Part shown: piece by piece, positions 35,079 to 43,022 of the stretch
How positions within the stretch are numbered: the stretch's first letter is position 1
How the letters are laid out: each line of letters begins with the position of its first letter
Assembly (NCBI GenBank): GCA_937995595.1
Contig: CALKJW010000042.1
Span: 1-49,862 of the forward strand
DNA from: an uncultured Phycisphaerales bacterium
Lineage (GTDB): Bacteria; Planctomycetota; Phycisphaerae; Phycisphaerales; UBA1924
Length of the DNA: 49,862 bases
Direction of reading: 5' to 3'
Notes under the pieces: generated by a model
What the model saw: the letters and a program-made list of their open reading frames with translations, nothing else
The model's database searches: none
What the model was told of the DNA's origin: nothing
Translations under genes and position numbers: made by a program

Positions 35079-37529
35079 ATGACCCAACCTGCCCCAACCC
35101 TCCGAATGCTCGCCCGCTGCGCGGCCGCGGCGGCGTGCCTGCTCGCCGCGGCGGGGCAGGCCCGCGCCACGTGGTCCATCATCCTCATCAACACGCGCAC
35201 GGGCGAGGTCGCGCTCGGCTCGGCCACCTGCCTGACCAACTTCGACCTGCAGGCCAACACGCCCGTCCTGATCACCGGCGTCGGCGGCGCAACGGCCCAG
35301 TCGTTCGTCGACGCCGGCGGCTTCAACCGCACGTTCATCCGCGACCGACTCGCGGCGGGGTGGTTGCCCGCGGCGATTCTCGCCGCGCTGCCCGCGTTCG
35401 ACACCGGCCACCAGACGCGCCAGTACGGCCTGTGCGACACGCGCGAGAACGGCCGCTGCGCGACCTTCACCGGCACCGGCGCTGGCGCGTGGGCCGGCGG
35501 GCGCACGGGGCGCGCCGTCGCCGCGGGGCACCTCGGCGCCGACGTCGTCTACGCGATCCAGGGCAACGTGCTGACGGGCGAGCCGGTGGTCGCCGCGGCG
35601 GAGGCGGCGGTCATCAACACGCCGGGCGACCTCGCGGCCAAACTCATGGCCTCGATGGAGGCCGCGCGGGCGATGGGCGGCGACGGCCGCTGCTCGTGCT
35701 CGTCGGGCGCGCCGACGGCCTGCGGCGCGCCGCCGCCGAGTTTCACCAAGTCGGCCCATATCGCCTACATGCTCATCGCGCGGACCGGAGACCGCGACGG
35801 CTGCAACCAGATCTACCGCATGCAGACCACGCCGGTGCGACTGATCGCCGCCGACCTGGACGGCGACGGGTTCCCCGAACTGCTCGGCCCCAACAGCGCG
35901 TCGCAGAGCGTCACGCTGCTGCAGAACATCAGCACGGGGCCGGGGCAGGGGGCCTTCGCCGCGCCCGCGCACATCACCGGGTTCTCGGCGCCGCGCGACG
36001 TGCACGTGCGCGACGTGACCGGCAACGGCGCGCCCGACATCCTCATCGCCGTGCAGGGCCTGAACCGCGTCTCCATCCTGCCGGGTCTGACCGATGCCAG
36101 CGGCGCGCCCACGGGGCAGTTCGGCGCGCCGGTGCACCTGTCCGCGGGAGCCGGCACCTACGGCGTGGTCGCCGGGGACTTCGACGGCGACGGCATCGTC
36201 GACATCGCCGCGTGCAACTTCGCCGACGACACGCTCACGATCTTCCGAGGACTCGGCGGCGGGGCGTTCGCGCCCGGCGTGCACACGGCCGTGCTCGACG
36301 GGCCGGTGACCATCGCCGCGGCGGACCTCGACGGCGACGGCGACGCGGACCTCGTGCTGGGCGGAGCGTTCGCCGAGGGCGTGCAGATCGTGCGGAACGT
36401 CTCGCCGCCGGGCGGGCCGCCGCTGTTCGCGCCCGAGGCGCCGCTGGCCGGCAGCGGGAGCAACATCGCGCAGGTGGTGATCGGCGACGCCGACGGCGAC
36501 GGCGCGCCCGACATCGCCTGCGCCGCGGGCGGGAGCAACGCGCTGATCGTCTTCCGCAACAGCACGGGATTCGTGGCCCAGCCGATCGCCTTCGGCCCCG
36601 CGCCCGGCGGCGTGGCCATCGCCGACGTGGACGGCGATGGCGTCGCCGACCTGGTGGGCCTGACGCGCCAGACGACCGCCAGCAGGCTCGGCGTGTTCCG
36701 CGGGCTGGGCGGCGGGGCGTTCGCGTCGCCGGCCGTGCTGGTCGCGCTGCCCAGCACGCCGGGCCGGCTCGACCTGGCGGACATCGACGGCGACGGCGAC
36801 CCCGACGCGGTCGTGCCGATACAGGGGAGCAACTACGGCGTGGTGGTGCCGAACGTCGGCGGACAACTTATATATAACAATGGAGTCGGTTGCGCGACGG
36901 GCGATTATTACATGTCGTTCAACATCGCCAATCAGGGCGCGGCCGCGCCCGACCCGGTCCTGCAGTTGCAGGCCCAGTACGACGCGTGGCGGGCCGCGCT
37001 GGCCGGCAAGCCCGACGCGGAGCGGTCCTCGGCCGAGTTCTCGCGCCCGCGCGCCCCGCAGGGCGCGGCGGGCCCGTGCGTGCAGACGCTGACCATCCGC
37101 CTGCGCGACTGGCAGGGCCATGACGTCGCCGCGACTCCCGGAACCGTGAGCGTGCTGCACGCGCCGGGCAGCGCGGGCCGGGCCCAGATCGGCCCGGCGG
37201 TGCCCGACCCCGACGGCACGGTGCGAGTCGAGATCCTCAGCCCGTGGCCGGGCGCGGGCGAGGCGGACGCGGACCGCTTCGCCGTGCGCATCGAGCCGGT
37301 GGGCGCGGCGACGCCGACCAACCGCGCCGTGACGCTCATGCCGTACACGGGCCTGGCGCGCACCCCGCACGCCGACTTCGACCTCGACGGCCAGCGCACC
37401 GTGCAGGACATCTTCGCGTTCCTCGCGGCGTGGTTCGCCGGATCCGACGGCGCGGACTACGACAACTCCGGCTCCGCCGATGTGGCGGACATCTTCCAGT
37501 TCCTGTCGGTGTGGTTCGCGGCGGTGTGA
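35079..37529 (+). CDS. DUF1028 / FG-GAP repeat protein with dockerin-like C-terminus
   Basis: Predicted 816-residue exported protein. A signal peptide (LARCAAAAACLLAAAGQARA) is followed by DUF1028 at about 30-235 (TWSIILINTRTGEVALGSA; DRLAAGWLPAAILAAL; YAIQGNVLTGE), an Ntn-hydrolase-like fold of uncertain activity. Residues about 250-590 carry at least six FG-GAP/VCBS-like calcium repeats (DLDGDGFPELLG, DFDGDGIVDIAA, DLDGDGDADLVLGG). The end (DFDLDGQRTVQDIFAFLAAW and NSGSADVADIFQFLSVWF) is a dockerin-like calcium pair typical of Phycisphaerae. A second possible start lies at 35106. A local AT-rich patch at 36866-36886 has unusual codons. Confidence 0.87.
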   Translation: MTQPAPTLRMLARCAAAAACLLAAAGQARATWSIILINTRTGEVALGSATCLTNFDLQANTPVLITGVGGATAQSFVDAGGFNRTFIRDRLAAGWLPAAILAALPAFDTGHQTRQYGLCDTRENGRCATFTGTGAGAWAGGRTGRAVAAGHLGADVVYAIQGNVLTGEPVVAAAEAAVINTPGDLAAKLMASMEAARAMGGDGRCSCSSGAPTACGAPPPSFTKSAHIAYMLIARTGDRDGCNQIYRMQTTPVRLIAADLDGDGFPELLGPNSASQSVTLLQNISTGPGQGAFAAPAHITGFSAPRDVHVRDVTGNGAPDILIAVQGLNRVSILPGLTDASGAPTGQFGAPVHLSAGAGTYGVVAGDFDGDGIVDIAACNFADDTLTIFRGLGGGAFAPGVHTAVLDGPVTIAAADLDGDGDADLVLGGAFAEGVQIVRNVSPPGGPPLFAPEAPLAGSGSNIAQVVIGDADGDGAPDIACAAGGSNALIVFRNSTGFVAQPIAFGPAPGGVAIADVDGDGVADLVGLTRQTTASRLGVFRGLGGGAFASPAVLVALPSTPGRLDLADIDGDGDPDAVVPIQGSNYGVVVPNVGGQLIYNNGVGCATGDYYMSFNIANQGAAAPDPVLQLQAQYDAWRAALAGKPDAERSSAEFSRPRAPQGAAGPCVQTLTIRLRDWQGHDVAATPGTVSVLHAPGSAGRAQIGPAVPDPDGTVRVEILSPWPGAGEADADRFAVRIEPVGAATPTNRAVTLMPYTGLARTPHADFDLDGQRTVQDIFAFLAAWFAGSDGADYDNSGSADVADIFQFLSVWFAAV

Positions 37530-37561
37530 GGGCGCTTCGCGGGAACTCCGCTTGGTTGCGA

Positions 37562-37589
37562 GCGAAGGGTGTGGTAGTCTGTCCTTCGC
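37562..37589 (+). terminator. weak hairpin after the FG-GAP gene
   Basis: GCGAAGG (37562-37568) pairs with CCTTCGC (37583-37589) across a 14-base loop, 33 bases after the stop. No T-tract follows, so terminator function is doubtful. Confidence 0.25.
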
Positions 37590-37653
37590 AGCAAGAGGGC
37601 GGACAAGCAACGCCCCGTGCGCACGCGGCGGGGTATCGGACCGGCCCTCTGTT

Positions 37654-37857
37654 CCCCTCTCCCCGGTCGCCGGGGACAGGATGTCGCGCAGCGACAGGTG
37701 AGGGGCGGATCGGTTTGTTTCCCATCTCCCCGTTGCTCTGAACGGGGAGAGGATGTCGCGCAGCGACAGGTGAGGGGCGGATTGTCGATCGAGAAGCACC
37801 CCTCACCGGCTCGGCCTTCGGCCTCGCCACCTCACCCCGCTAACGCGGGGAGAGGGG
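37654..37857. repeat. cluster of hairpin-rich intergenic repeats (three copies)
   Basis: Two direct copies (37654-37710 and about 37721-37782) share an identical 33-base core at 37678-37710 and 37750-37782, containing the hairpin GTCGC-GCA-GCGAC and the end GGTGAGGGG. Each begins with a C-rich block and its own hairpin: CCCCGG/CCGGGG in the first, CCCCGTT/AACGGGG in the second. A third copy at about 37799-37857 lies inverted: CCCCTCACC, a GGCC-TTC-GGCC hairpin, then CCCCGC-TAAC-GCGGGG and GAGAGGGG. These look like a REP-type dispersed repeat. The inverted copy ends exactly where the SUMF1-like coding sequence begins. The stretch 37530-37653 shows no gene. Confidence 0.8.
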
Positions 37858-39013
37858 AAGGTCTGGGCGCTTGCGGCGGCGGCGTGCGCGTCGCTGTTCG
37901 CCCTGGCCGCTCCCGCCCTTGCCGGTGGGGGGTCGACCCCCTCTCCGGCATCGACTTTGTCCGCATCACGTATCCCGGTTACGCGCCGTGGAGGGGGACG
38001 ACCCCGCCGACGCAGGGCGACGATGCCATCGGCCGCGGCGGGGTGGACTACGAGTACTTCATCGGGCGGTACGAGGTCACCACGAGCCAGTGGGTGCAGT
38101 TCTTCAACGCGGCGTACGACCGCCCCGCGGGGCAGCCCAACCTGCCGTGGCTGACGCCGCCGACGTTCTGGGGCGCGCAGGGCACGAAGCCTATCAACAA
38201 ATCGAACCCCAACGCGCGAAGGTGGCAGGTGCCAGCGGGCAACGAGGTGCTGCCGGTGGGGAACATCAGTTGGCGGATGGCCGCGATGTACTGCAACTTC
38301 CTGCAAAGCGGCGGGGCCGGTGCTGCGGGACCGGGCGGGGTCGTGCCGCGGGAGAACTTCCTGAGCGGCGCGTACGACGTGAGCACGTTCGGTCCCAACG
38401 GGATGGGCGGGTTTGGCGACCAGCCGACGCGCTCGCCGGGGCGCGGTACTTCATCCCGACGAGGGATGAATGGATCAAGGCAGCCCACTACGACCCGCAC
38501 CGCTACGGGCCGGACCAGGGCGGGTACTGGGAGTTCTCCAACTCGACCGATTCGTGGGTTCCCGGCGGCCCGCCGGGCGTGAACGTGAATCTCGGCCCCG
38601 GCGGTCCCGGCTCCAACCCGAATGGGCCGCTTGCGCAGGCCAACTACGGCTGGGACACCTTCACCTTCCCCGGCCACGGCAGCCCGTTCACCGTGCCGCT
38701 GGGCGCGTACCCCGATGTCCAGAGCCCGTGGGGATTGCTCGATGTCGCGGGAGCGACAACCGAATGGACAGAACAGATCGCATTTGGCACCTTTGAAGGG
38801 CCCAGCGCGAGGTTCCTCGAGGGAAGTTACTGGGGTAGCGCTCCCGGATTTGGAATCGCCGACGCTGTCTGGGCTAGCTACGGACAGCTTTCGCCGAACT
38901 GGGCGCCATTCGACAGCGGTTTCCGCATTGCCTCAATAGTCCCCGGTCCCAGCATACTGCTGGTGCTTGCCTCCGGGTGCGTCCTCGTGGTCGCTCGAAG
39001 AAAGCGAGAGTAG
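37858..39013 (+). pseudogene. SUMF1/formylglycine-generating-enzyme-like exported protein, broken
   Basis: The reading is split over three frames. A signal-peptide-like run (KVWALAAAACASLFALAAPA) begins at 37858 with no start codon in frame since the stop at 37771. The frame then shifts in a run of six G near 37925-37931; mature sequence follows (SGIDFVRITYPGYAPWRG; YFIGRYEVTTSQWVQFFN). A second shift falls in CCGGGGCGCGG near 38436-38439, after which ARYFIPTRDEWIKAAHYD to WGLLDVAGATTEWTEQ and SGFRIAS continue the sulfatase-modifying-factor fold. It ends in VPGPSILLVLASGCVLVVAR, a PEP-CTERM-like tail. One missing G at each site would restore a single frame. Either a sequencing error in G runs or real decay. 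Confidence 0.8.
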
Positions 39014-39019
39014 AAGCGT

Positions 39020-39667
39020 ATGAAACTGAAGAAAGTCGTAGTAATCGCCAGCGCATGCCTGCTGGCGAGCGGGGTATCGGTCTGTGCCCAAACACCAATC
39101 CGTGTGGAGGTGACTGGACAATCAACGACGCAACACGCCGCATCAACACCCATCTCGGTCACGATCAGCAACACCATTACCGGGACCGTGCAGGTCATGA
39201 TTTACGATGTCAACTCGCTCGACGTCAACGGCGGCGTGCCGTCGAGCAGCATCGGCGCGGTGACGATCAGTGGTACGGTCGGCACATCGGGCACGCCGCT
39301 GGTCGAAGTTCTGATCGCCGACGGCGACAGTAGCTTTCCGATAACGCCGCCCGAACTGATGACCGTCGGGGCGATTGACTTCGTCGGCCTCTCCTTCAGC
39401 AGCACCGCGCTCCGCGACATCACCCGTGTCGCCGTGGCCTTTGGAGGCGACATCACCGGCAGCATCGAGGCCGGCGCGATCCGCCGCATCCAGGCCCGCG
39501 GCCGCATGGTCAGCAGCACCTACACCGGCGGCAAGATCACGGGCAAACTCACCGCCACCGCGCCGGACCGTCTCGGCGTGACGGTGGGCGCGCCACCCGC
39601 GTCGTCTGGGCGGGGGACGAGATCAGCGGCACGATCTCCGCGGCGTGAGTCTCGCTTCGAGCGATGA
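39020..39667 (+). CDS. secreted beta-rich protein of unknown function, 3' end probably frameshifted
   Basis: Predicted 215 residues as read. A clear signal peptide (MKLKKVVVIASACLLASGVSV, then CAQ) is followed by Thr/Ser/Ile/Val-rich beta sequence (VTISNTITGTVQVMIYDVNS; RDITRVAVAFGGDITGSIEA). The last 25 residues turn basic and Ser/Arg-rich (SGRGTRSAARSPRRESRF), unlike the rest. In a neighbouring frame the DNA near 39590-39648 reads TRVVWAGDEISGTISAA then stop at 39648, which continues the beta pattern, so one base is probably missing near 39585-39592. GC is visibly lower than the flanks in its first half. It follows the broken SUMF1-like gene by six bases. Confidence 0.65.
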   Translation: MKLKKVVVIASACLLASGVSVCAQTPIRVEVTGQSTTQHAASTPISVTISNTITGTVQVMIYDVNSLDVNGGVPSSSIGAVTISGTVGTSGTPLVEVLIADGDSSFPITPPELMTVGAIDFVGLSFSSTALRDITRVAVAFGGDITGSIEAGAIRRIQARGRMVSSTYTGGKITGKLTATAPDRLGVTVGAPPASSGRGTRSAARSPRRESRFER

Positions 39668-39706
39668 GAACATCCGCTGCCGCGGGGCGTGCGAATACTC
39701 TGGTGC

Positions 39707-40378
39707 ATGTCCACCGCCCTGGCCACGCCCGAAACAGCCACCCGCCCCCGGCGGTTCGTGCTGGGCATTTCCGGCGCATCGGGCGCGGCGTACGCCCTGC
39801 GGTTGCTGGAGCAGTTGCTGTTGACGGGCGCGGAGGTGCACCTGGTCGTCAGCGACTACGGGCGCCGCCTGCTGTTCGACGAGGCAGGCGTCACGCACCT
39901 CGACTTCGCCAGCCTGTGCCCGACGATCGCCGACTCGGCCGCGGCGGCGCGGCTGGTGATCCACCCCAACAAGGACGTCGGCGCGGTCATCGCCTCGGGC
40001 AGTTTCCTGCACGACGGCATGGTCGTCGTGCCGTGTTCGAGCACCTCGCTCGGCGCGATCGCCACGGGCTCGGGCTCGAACCTGCTGACCCGCGCCGCGA
40101 TGGTGACGCTCAAGGAGCGTCGGCCGCTGATCGTCTGCCACCGCGAAACGCCGCTGAGCCTGATCGACATCGAGAACATGCGCACGCTGACGCTCGCGGG
40201 CGCGATCGTGTGCCCGACCAACCCCGGGTTCTATCTCAACCCGCGCCGCATCGGGGACATCGTCGACTTCATGGTCGGCAAGGTGCTCGACCTGCTCAAG
40301 GTCGAACACGCACTGAACACGCGGTGGGAAGAGGCCGCACGGAGCGGCACGGCAGCAAAGCAGCAGAACAGCAGATAA
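39707..40378 (+). CDS. ubiX: UbiX-type flavin prenyltransferase
   Basis: Predicted 223-residue enzyme that attaches dimethylallyl phosphate to FMN to make prenylated FMN, the cofactor of UbiD-type decarboxylases. Motifs: GISGASGAAYALRLLE for FMN binding, VHLVVSDYGRRLL, then VVVPCSSTSLGAIATGSGSN and RRPLIVCHRETPLS near the C-terminal half, all typical. The ATG at 39707 is preferred to a GTG at 39689. The C-terminal 20 residues are non-conserved. The partner UbiD is not in the window; the gene stands alone between a secreted protein and an ExbB-like gene on the other strand. Confidence 0.95.
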   Translation: MSTALATPETATRPRRFVLGISGASGAAYALRLLEQLLLTGAEVHLVVSDYGRRLLFDEAGVTHLDFASLCPTIADSAAAARLVIHPNKDVGAVIASGSFLHDGMVVVPCSSTSLGAIATGSGSNLLTRAAMVTLKERRPLIVCHRETPLSLIDIENMRTLTLAGAIVCPTNPGFYLNPRRIGDIVDFMVGKVLDLLKVEHALNTRWEEAARSGTAAKQQNSR

Positions 40379-40421
40379 CCGCACGCCGACATCGGCCTGC
40401 GCCACGCTTGCCGACGCGGGT

Positions 40422-41255
40422 CTACTGCGCCTTGACCGGCGCGCGGTGCTGCGCCGCGGGCGCATCGCCCATGCGCAGGCGCGCCTCGCGCGGCAGCAGT
40501 TCGACCAGTTCGCTCGCCGCGACCATCGCCCGAGTGCAGAGTTTGTCGATCAGCGAGCGGTAGAAGCCGTACACCGTCAGGCACGGCACGGCCAGCAGCA
40601 GGCCCAGCAGCGTGTGGAACAGGGCCTTGGAGATGCCGAGCGAGAGGTTCGCCGGCGAGGCCTGCCCGCCCGCGTGCCCCAGCGCGGCGAAGGCGATGAT
40701 CATGCCCCACACCGTCCCCGCAAGGCCCAGCAGCGGCCCGAGGTTGCCGATCACGTTCAGCGGCTCGACCCTGCGGAACCACCGCGCGCACTCCTCGCTC
40801 GCGGCCAGTTCCGCCGCCTCGCGCACCGCGTCCTTGTCGTCGGTCGGCACGGCCAGCCCCGCGCGGACAACCCGGCTGACCAGCGCGTCGTCCTCGGCGA
40901 CGAACGCGCGAAGATCGGCCCAGCGCGCCGCGCGGCACAGGCCCGAGATGATCTCGACCGGCTCGTCGGGCGCGATGCTGCTCTTGCGCACCTCGATCAG
41001 GCAGATGATGATGATCGTCCACCCGGCCAGCGATCCGATGACCAGCAGCACGGTGAACAGGTCGAACGACTGGCTGAACAGTTCCCACAGCGAGACGCGC
41101 CCACTCTCGGTCACGGCCGGGCCGGGCGAGCCGGTTCCCTGCGCCACCGCCGCGCCGCCCGCGAGCGCCACGACCAGCGTGCACGCGACGGCGAGCAGGA
41201 CCACGAAGCGCGACCACGGCGCGCGCCGGGAGACGACCGGGAAAGGCTTGTTCAT
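40422..41255 (-). CDS. MotA/TolQ/ExbB-type proton channel protein
   Basis: Predicted 277-residue membrane protein. A signal-like N-terminus (FVVLLAVACTLVVALAGGAAVAQG) is followed by TM1 (LFTVLLVIGSLAGWTIIIICLIE), a cytoplasmic region of about 90 residues, then two helices: NVIGNLGPLLGLAGTVWGMI and LFHTLLGLLLAVPCLTVYGF, the core of the ExbB/TolQ family. In Planctomycetes such genes often energise envelope transport. Its usual partner (ExbD/TolR) is not adjacent. The start at 41255 is chosen because it directly precedes the signal; 41282 is also in frame. Neither has a clear ribosome site. Confidence 0.87.
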   Translation of the reverse strand: MNKPFPVVSRRAPWSRFVVLLAVACTLVVALAGGAAVAQGTGSPGPAVTESGRVSLWELFSQSFDLFTVLLVIGSLAGWTIIIICLIEVRKSSIAPDEPVEIISGLCRAARWADLRAFVAEDDALVSRVVRAGLAVPTDDKDAVREAAELAASEECARWFRRVEPLNVIGNLGPLLGLAGTVWGMIIAFAALGHAGGQASPANLSLGISKALFHTLLGLLLAVPCLTVYGFYRSLIDKLCTRAMVAASELVELLPREARLRMGDAPAAQHRAPVKAQ

Positions 41256-41324
41256 TCGCGGGTCCGTGAAGGGTACGTGCATGGGCGGGAGTGTACTCGC
41301 TTCGGGCGCGCGGCCGCGCGTCGG

Positions 41325-42095
41325 TCAGTTGCTCTCGGGCGGCGGCGGGTCGTCCGCGTCGTCGGGCGTGATCTCGCGGCTGATGCGGTAGTGGCCGGTC
41401 ATCCACCGGCCCAGATCGGCCAGCCTCGCCCGCTCGTCGATGAACGGGAACGTCGGATTGTCCGGCGGAACGGGCTTGCCGGTCGTCGGGCAGCGGGCCC
41501 AGCCCTCGGGCAGCGCGGCGCGCGAACCCGTGGAACCTGTCCCGGACCACGCGGCCGCGACGCGAGCCCAGCCCGCGCGCTGCGCCGCGTCGTCGGGCGC
41601 GTCGAGCGTGAGCGTCCGCGTGCCGCGGCCGTCGGCGTCGTCAGGCCCGCCGTCGGTATCGATCCGCACGTTGAACAGCGATGGTTTCATCTCGTGATCA
41701 GACGATCGTCGAACGGCCTCCCGCAGCGCGGACGCGATGCGCGACGCCCACTCGACGACCACCACCGCCGCGCCGTCGGCGACGCAGTCCCACCCCATCG
41801 ACTCCAAGTCATCCGTGCCGCGGAGGCGGTAGGCGTCGACGTGGCGCAGCGCCGCCCGCGGCGTGGTGCGCGGGTCGTTCGGCGCGGCGTACTCGTTCAT
41901 CAATACGAACGTGGGGCTGCTGACCTGCGCGGGGTCGAGGCCGAGCCCCTCGCACACGCCGCGGACGAAGCGCGTCTTGCCCGCGCCCAGTTCGCCCTCG
42001 AGCGCGACGACGTCGCCGGGCACCAGGACGCCGCCCAGCGCGCGGCCGAGCGCGACGGTCTGGCGTTCGTGGCCGGTCCGTGCGGTCAGCCGCAT
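41325..42095 (-). CDS. tsaE: TsaE with degenerate YacG-like C-terminal domain
   Basis: Predicted 256 residues. The first 150 residues are TsaE, the ATPase of tRNA t6A synthesis: Walker A GELGAGKTRFVRG, SSPTFVLMNEY, HVDAYRLRGTDDLESMGWD and VVVVEWASRI. Near 198-240 the pattern of YacG (DUF329, gyrase inhibitor) appears: RCPTTGKPV, then FPFIDERARLADLGRWM and HYRIS. YacG normally has four Zn-binding Cys; only one is left here (Cys about 201). A variable linker of about 45 residues joins the parts. The start at 42095 overlaps the thiL stop by one base (TGATG) and has GGGAG eight bases upstream. TsaB, TsaC and TsaD are not in the window. Confidence 0.9.
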   Translation of the reverse strand: MRLTARTGHERQTVALGRALGGVLVPGDVVALEGELGAGKTRFVRGVCEGLGLDPAQVSSPTFVLMNEYAAPNDPRTTPRAALRHVDAYRLRGTDDLESMGWDCVADGAAVVVVEWASRIASALREAVRRSSDHEMKPSLFNVRIDTDGGPDDADGRGTRTLTLDAPDDAAQRAGWARVAAAWSGTGSTGSRAALPEGWARCPTTGKPVPPDNPTFPFIDERARLADLGRWMTGHYRISREITPDDADDPPPPESN

Positions 42096-42994
42096 CAGGC
42101 GTGCTCCCATCCGCGCTGCGCGCAGTCGTGCTCGCGTCCGGCCGCGTCGATCGCGACACAGCCCGAGCCGCGCGCGACCGAGCCGATCCGCGTGAGCGGC
42201 GTCCCGTCGGGCGCGCGCGCGGGCAGCGCCAAACCGGGCGCGGCGGCGAAGAGGAGCTCGTAATCTTCGCCGTCGCCGATCGCCGCGAGCGCGTCGGGCG
42301 CGTCGTCGTGCAGCGGCACGCGCGGCAGGTCGATGACCGCGCGGGCGCCCGACGCCGCGGCGAGGCGCGAGGCGTCGATGCCGACGCCGTCGGAAACGTC
42401 CATCATCGCGTGCAGGTCGGGGCCGAGCGCATCGCACAGCCACGCGCCGACCGCCACGCGCGGCGTGAAGCGCAGGTGCCGGCCGCTGCGCACGCTCCCG
42501 CCGATGCGCCCGGTGACCCACAGTTCGTCGCCCGGCCGCGCGCCGGATCGGAGCACGGGCCCGCGCTCCGCGTGCGGCTCGCCGCCGACGGTGCACGTGA
42601 GCACGAGCGCCCCGTCCCACGTGGCGACGTCGCCGCCGACCAGCGGCGCGCTCATCTCGCGCGCCGCGCGCGACATCGCGTCAAAGAGCGCGTCGGCGTG
42701 CGCGAAGCCGCGCGGCAGCAGGCCCGTGGCCAGCGCCCACGCGGGCGTGCCGCCCATGGCCGCGATGTCGGAGACGCTGCGGGCGATGCACTTGTGCGCG
42801 ATGTCCGCCGCGGGGACGTCCGCGGCGAAGTGCCGCCCCTCGACGAGTTGATCGACCGTCAGCAGCAGGAGCGCGCCGGAGCCGGCGCGCACGACAGCGC
42901 AGTCGTCGCCCGGGCCGACAACGATCTGACCGAACGCCGCGGCGAGATTCGCCGAGCGTGCGTGGATGTGCGCGAGCAGTTGGTTCTCCCGCAT
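42095..42994 (-). CDS. thiL: thiamine-monophosphate kinase
   Basis: Predicted 299-residue enzyme, usual length about 310-325. It phosphorylates thiamine monophosphate to thiamine diphosphate. Conserved sites: GPGDDCAVVRAG for substrate phosphate and Mg2+, SVSDIAAMGGTPAWAL, GGDVATWDGALVL, MDVSDGVGIDASRL and GDGEDYELLFA. Belongs to the PurM-like ATP-binding family. Co-directional with tsaE with a one-base overlap and 28 bases downstream of the HTH gene. No TPP riboswitch is seen upstream. Other thiamine genes are absent from the window. Confidence 0.96.
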   Translation of the reverse strand: MRENQLLAHIHARSANLAAAFGQIVVGPGDDCAVVRAGSGALLLLTVDQLVEGRHFAADVPAADIAHKCIARSVSDIAAMGGTPAWALATGLLPRGFAHADALFDAMSRAAREMSAPLVGGDVATWDGALVLTCTVGGEPHAERGPVLRSGARPGDELWVTGRIGGSVRSGRHLRFTPRVAVGAWLCDALGPDLHAMMDVSDGVGIDASRLAAASGARAVIDLPRVPLHDDAPDALAAIGDGEDYELLFAAAPGLALPARAPDGTPLTRIGSVARGSGCVAIDAAGREHDCAQRGWEHA

Positions 42995-43022
42995 CGCGCA
43001 AGGGTAGGGGCGGCCTTGCAGC

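Noticed and set aside
37617-37860. Coding sequence across the repeat cluster
   Set aside because: Frames there only translate the repeat; hairpins and identical copies point to non-coding repeats.
38430-38445. Programmed frameshift in the SUMF1-like gene
   Set aside because: There is no slippery site with stimulatory structure, and the gene also lacks a start and has a second shift; error or decay is simpler.
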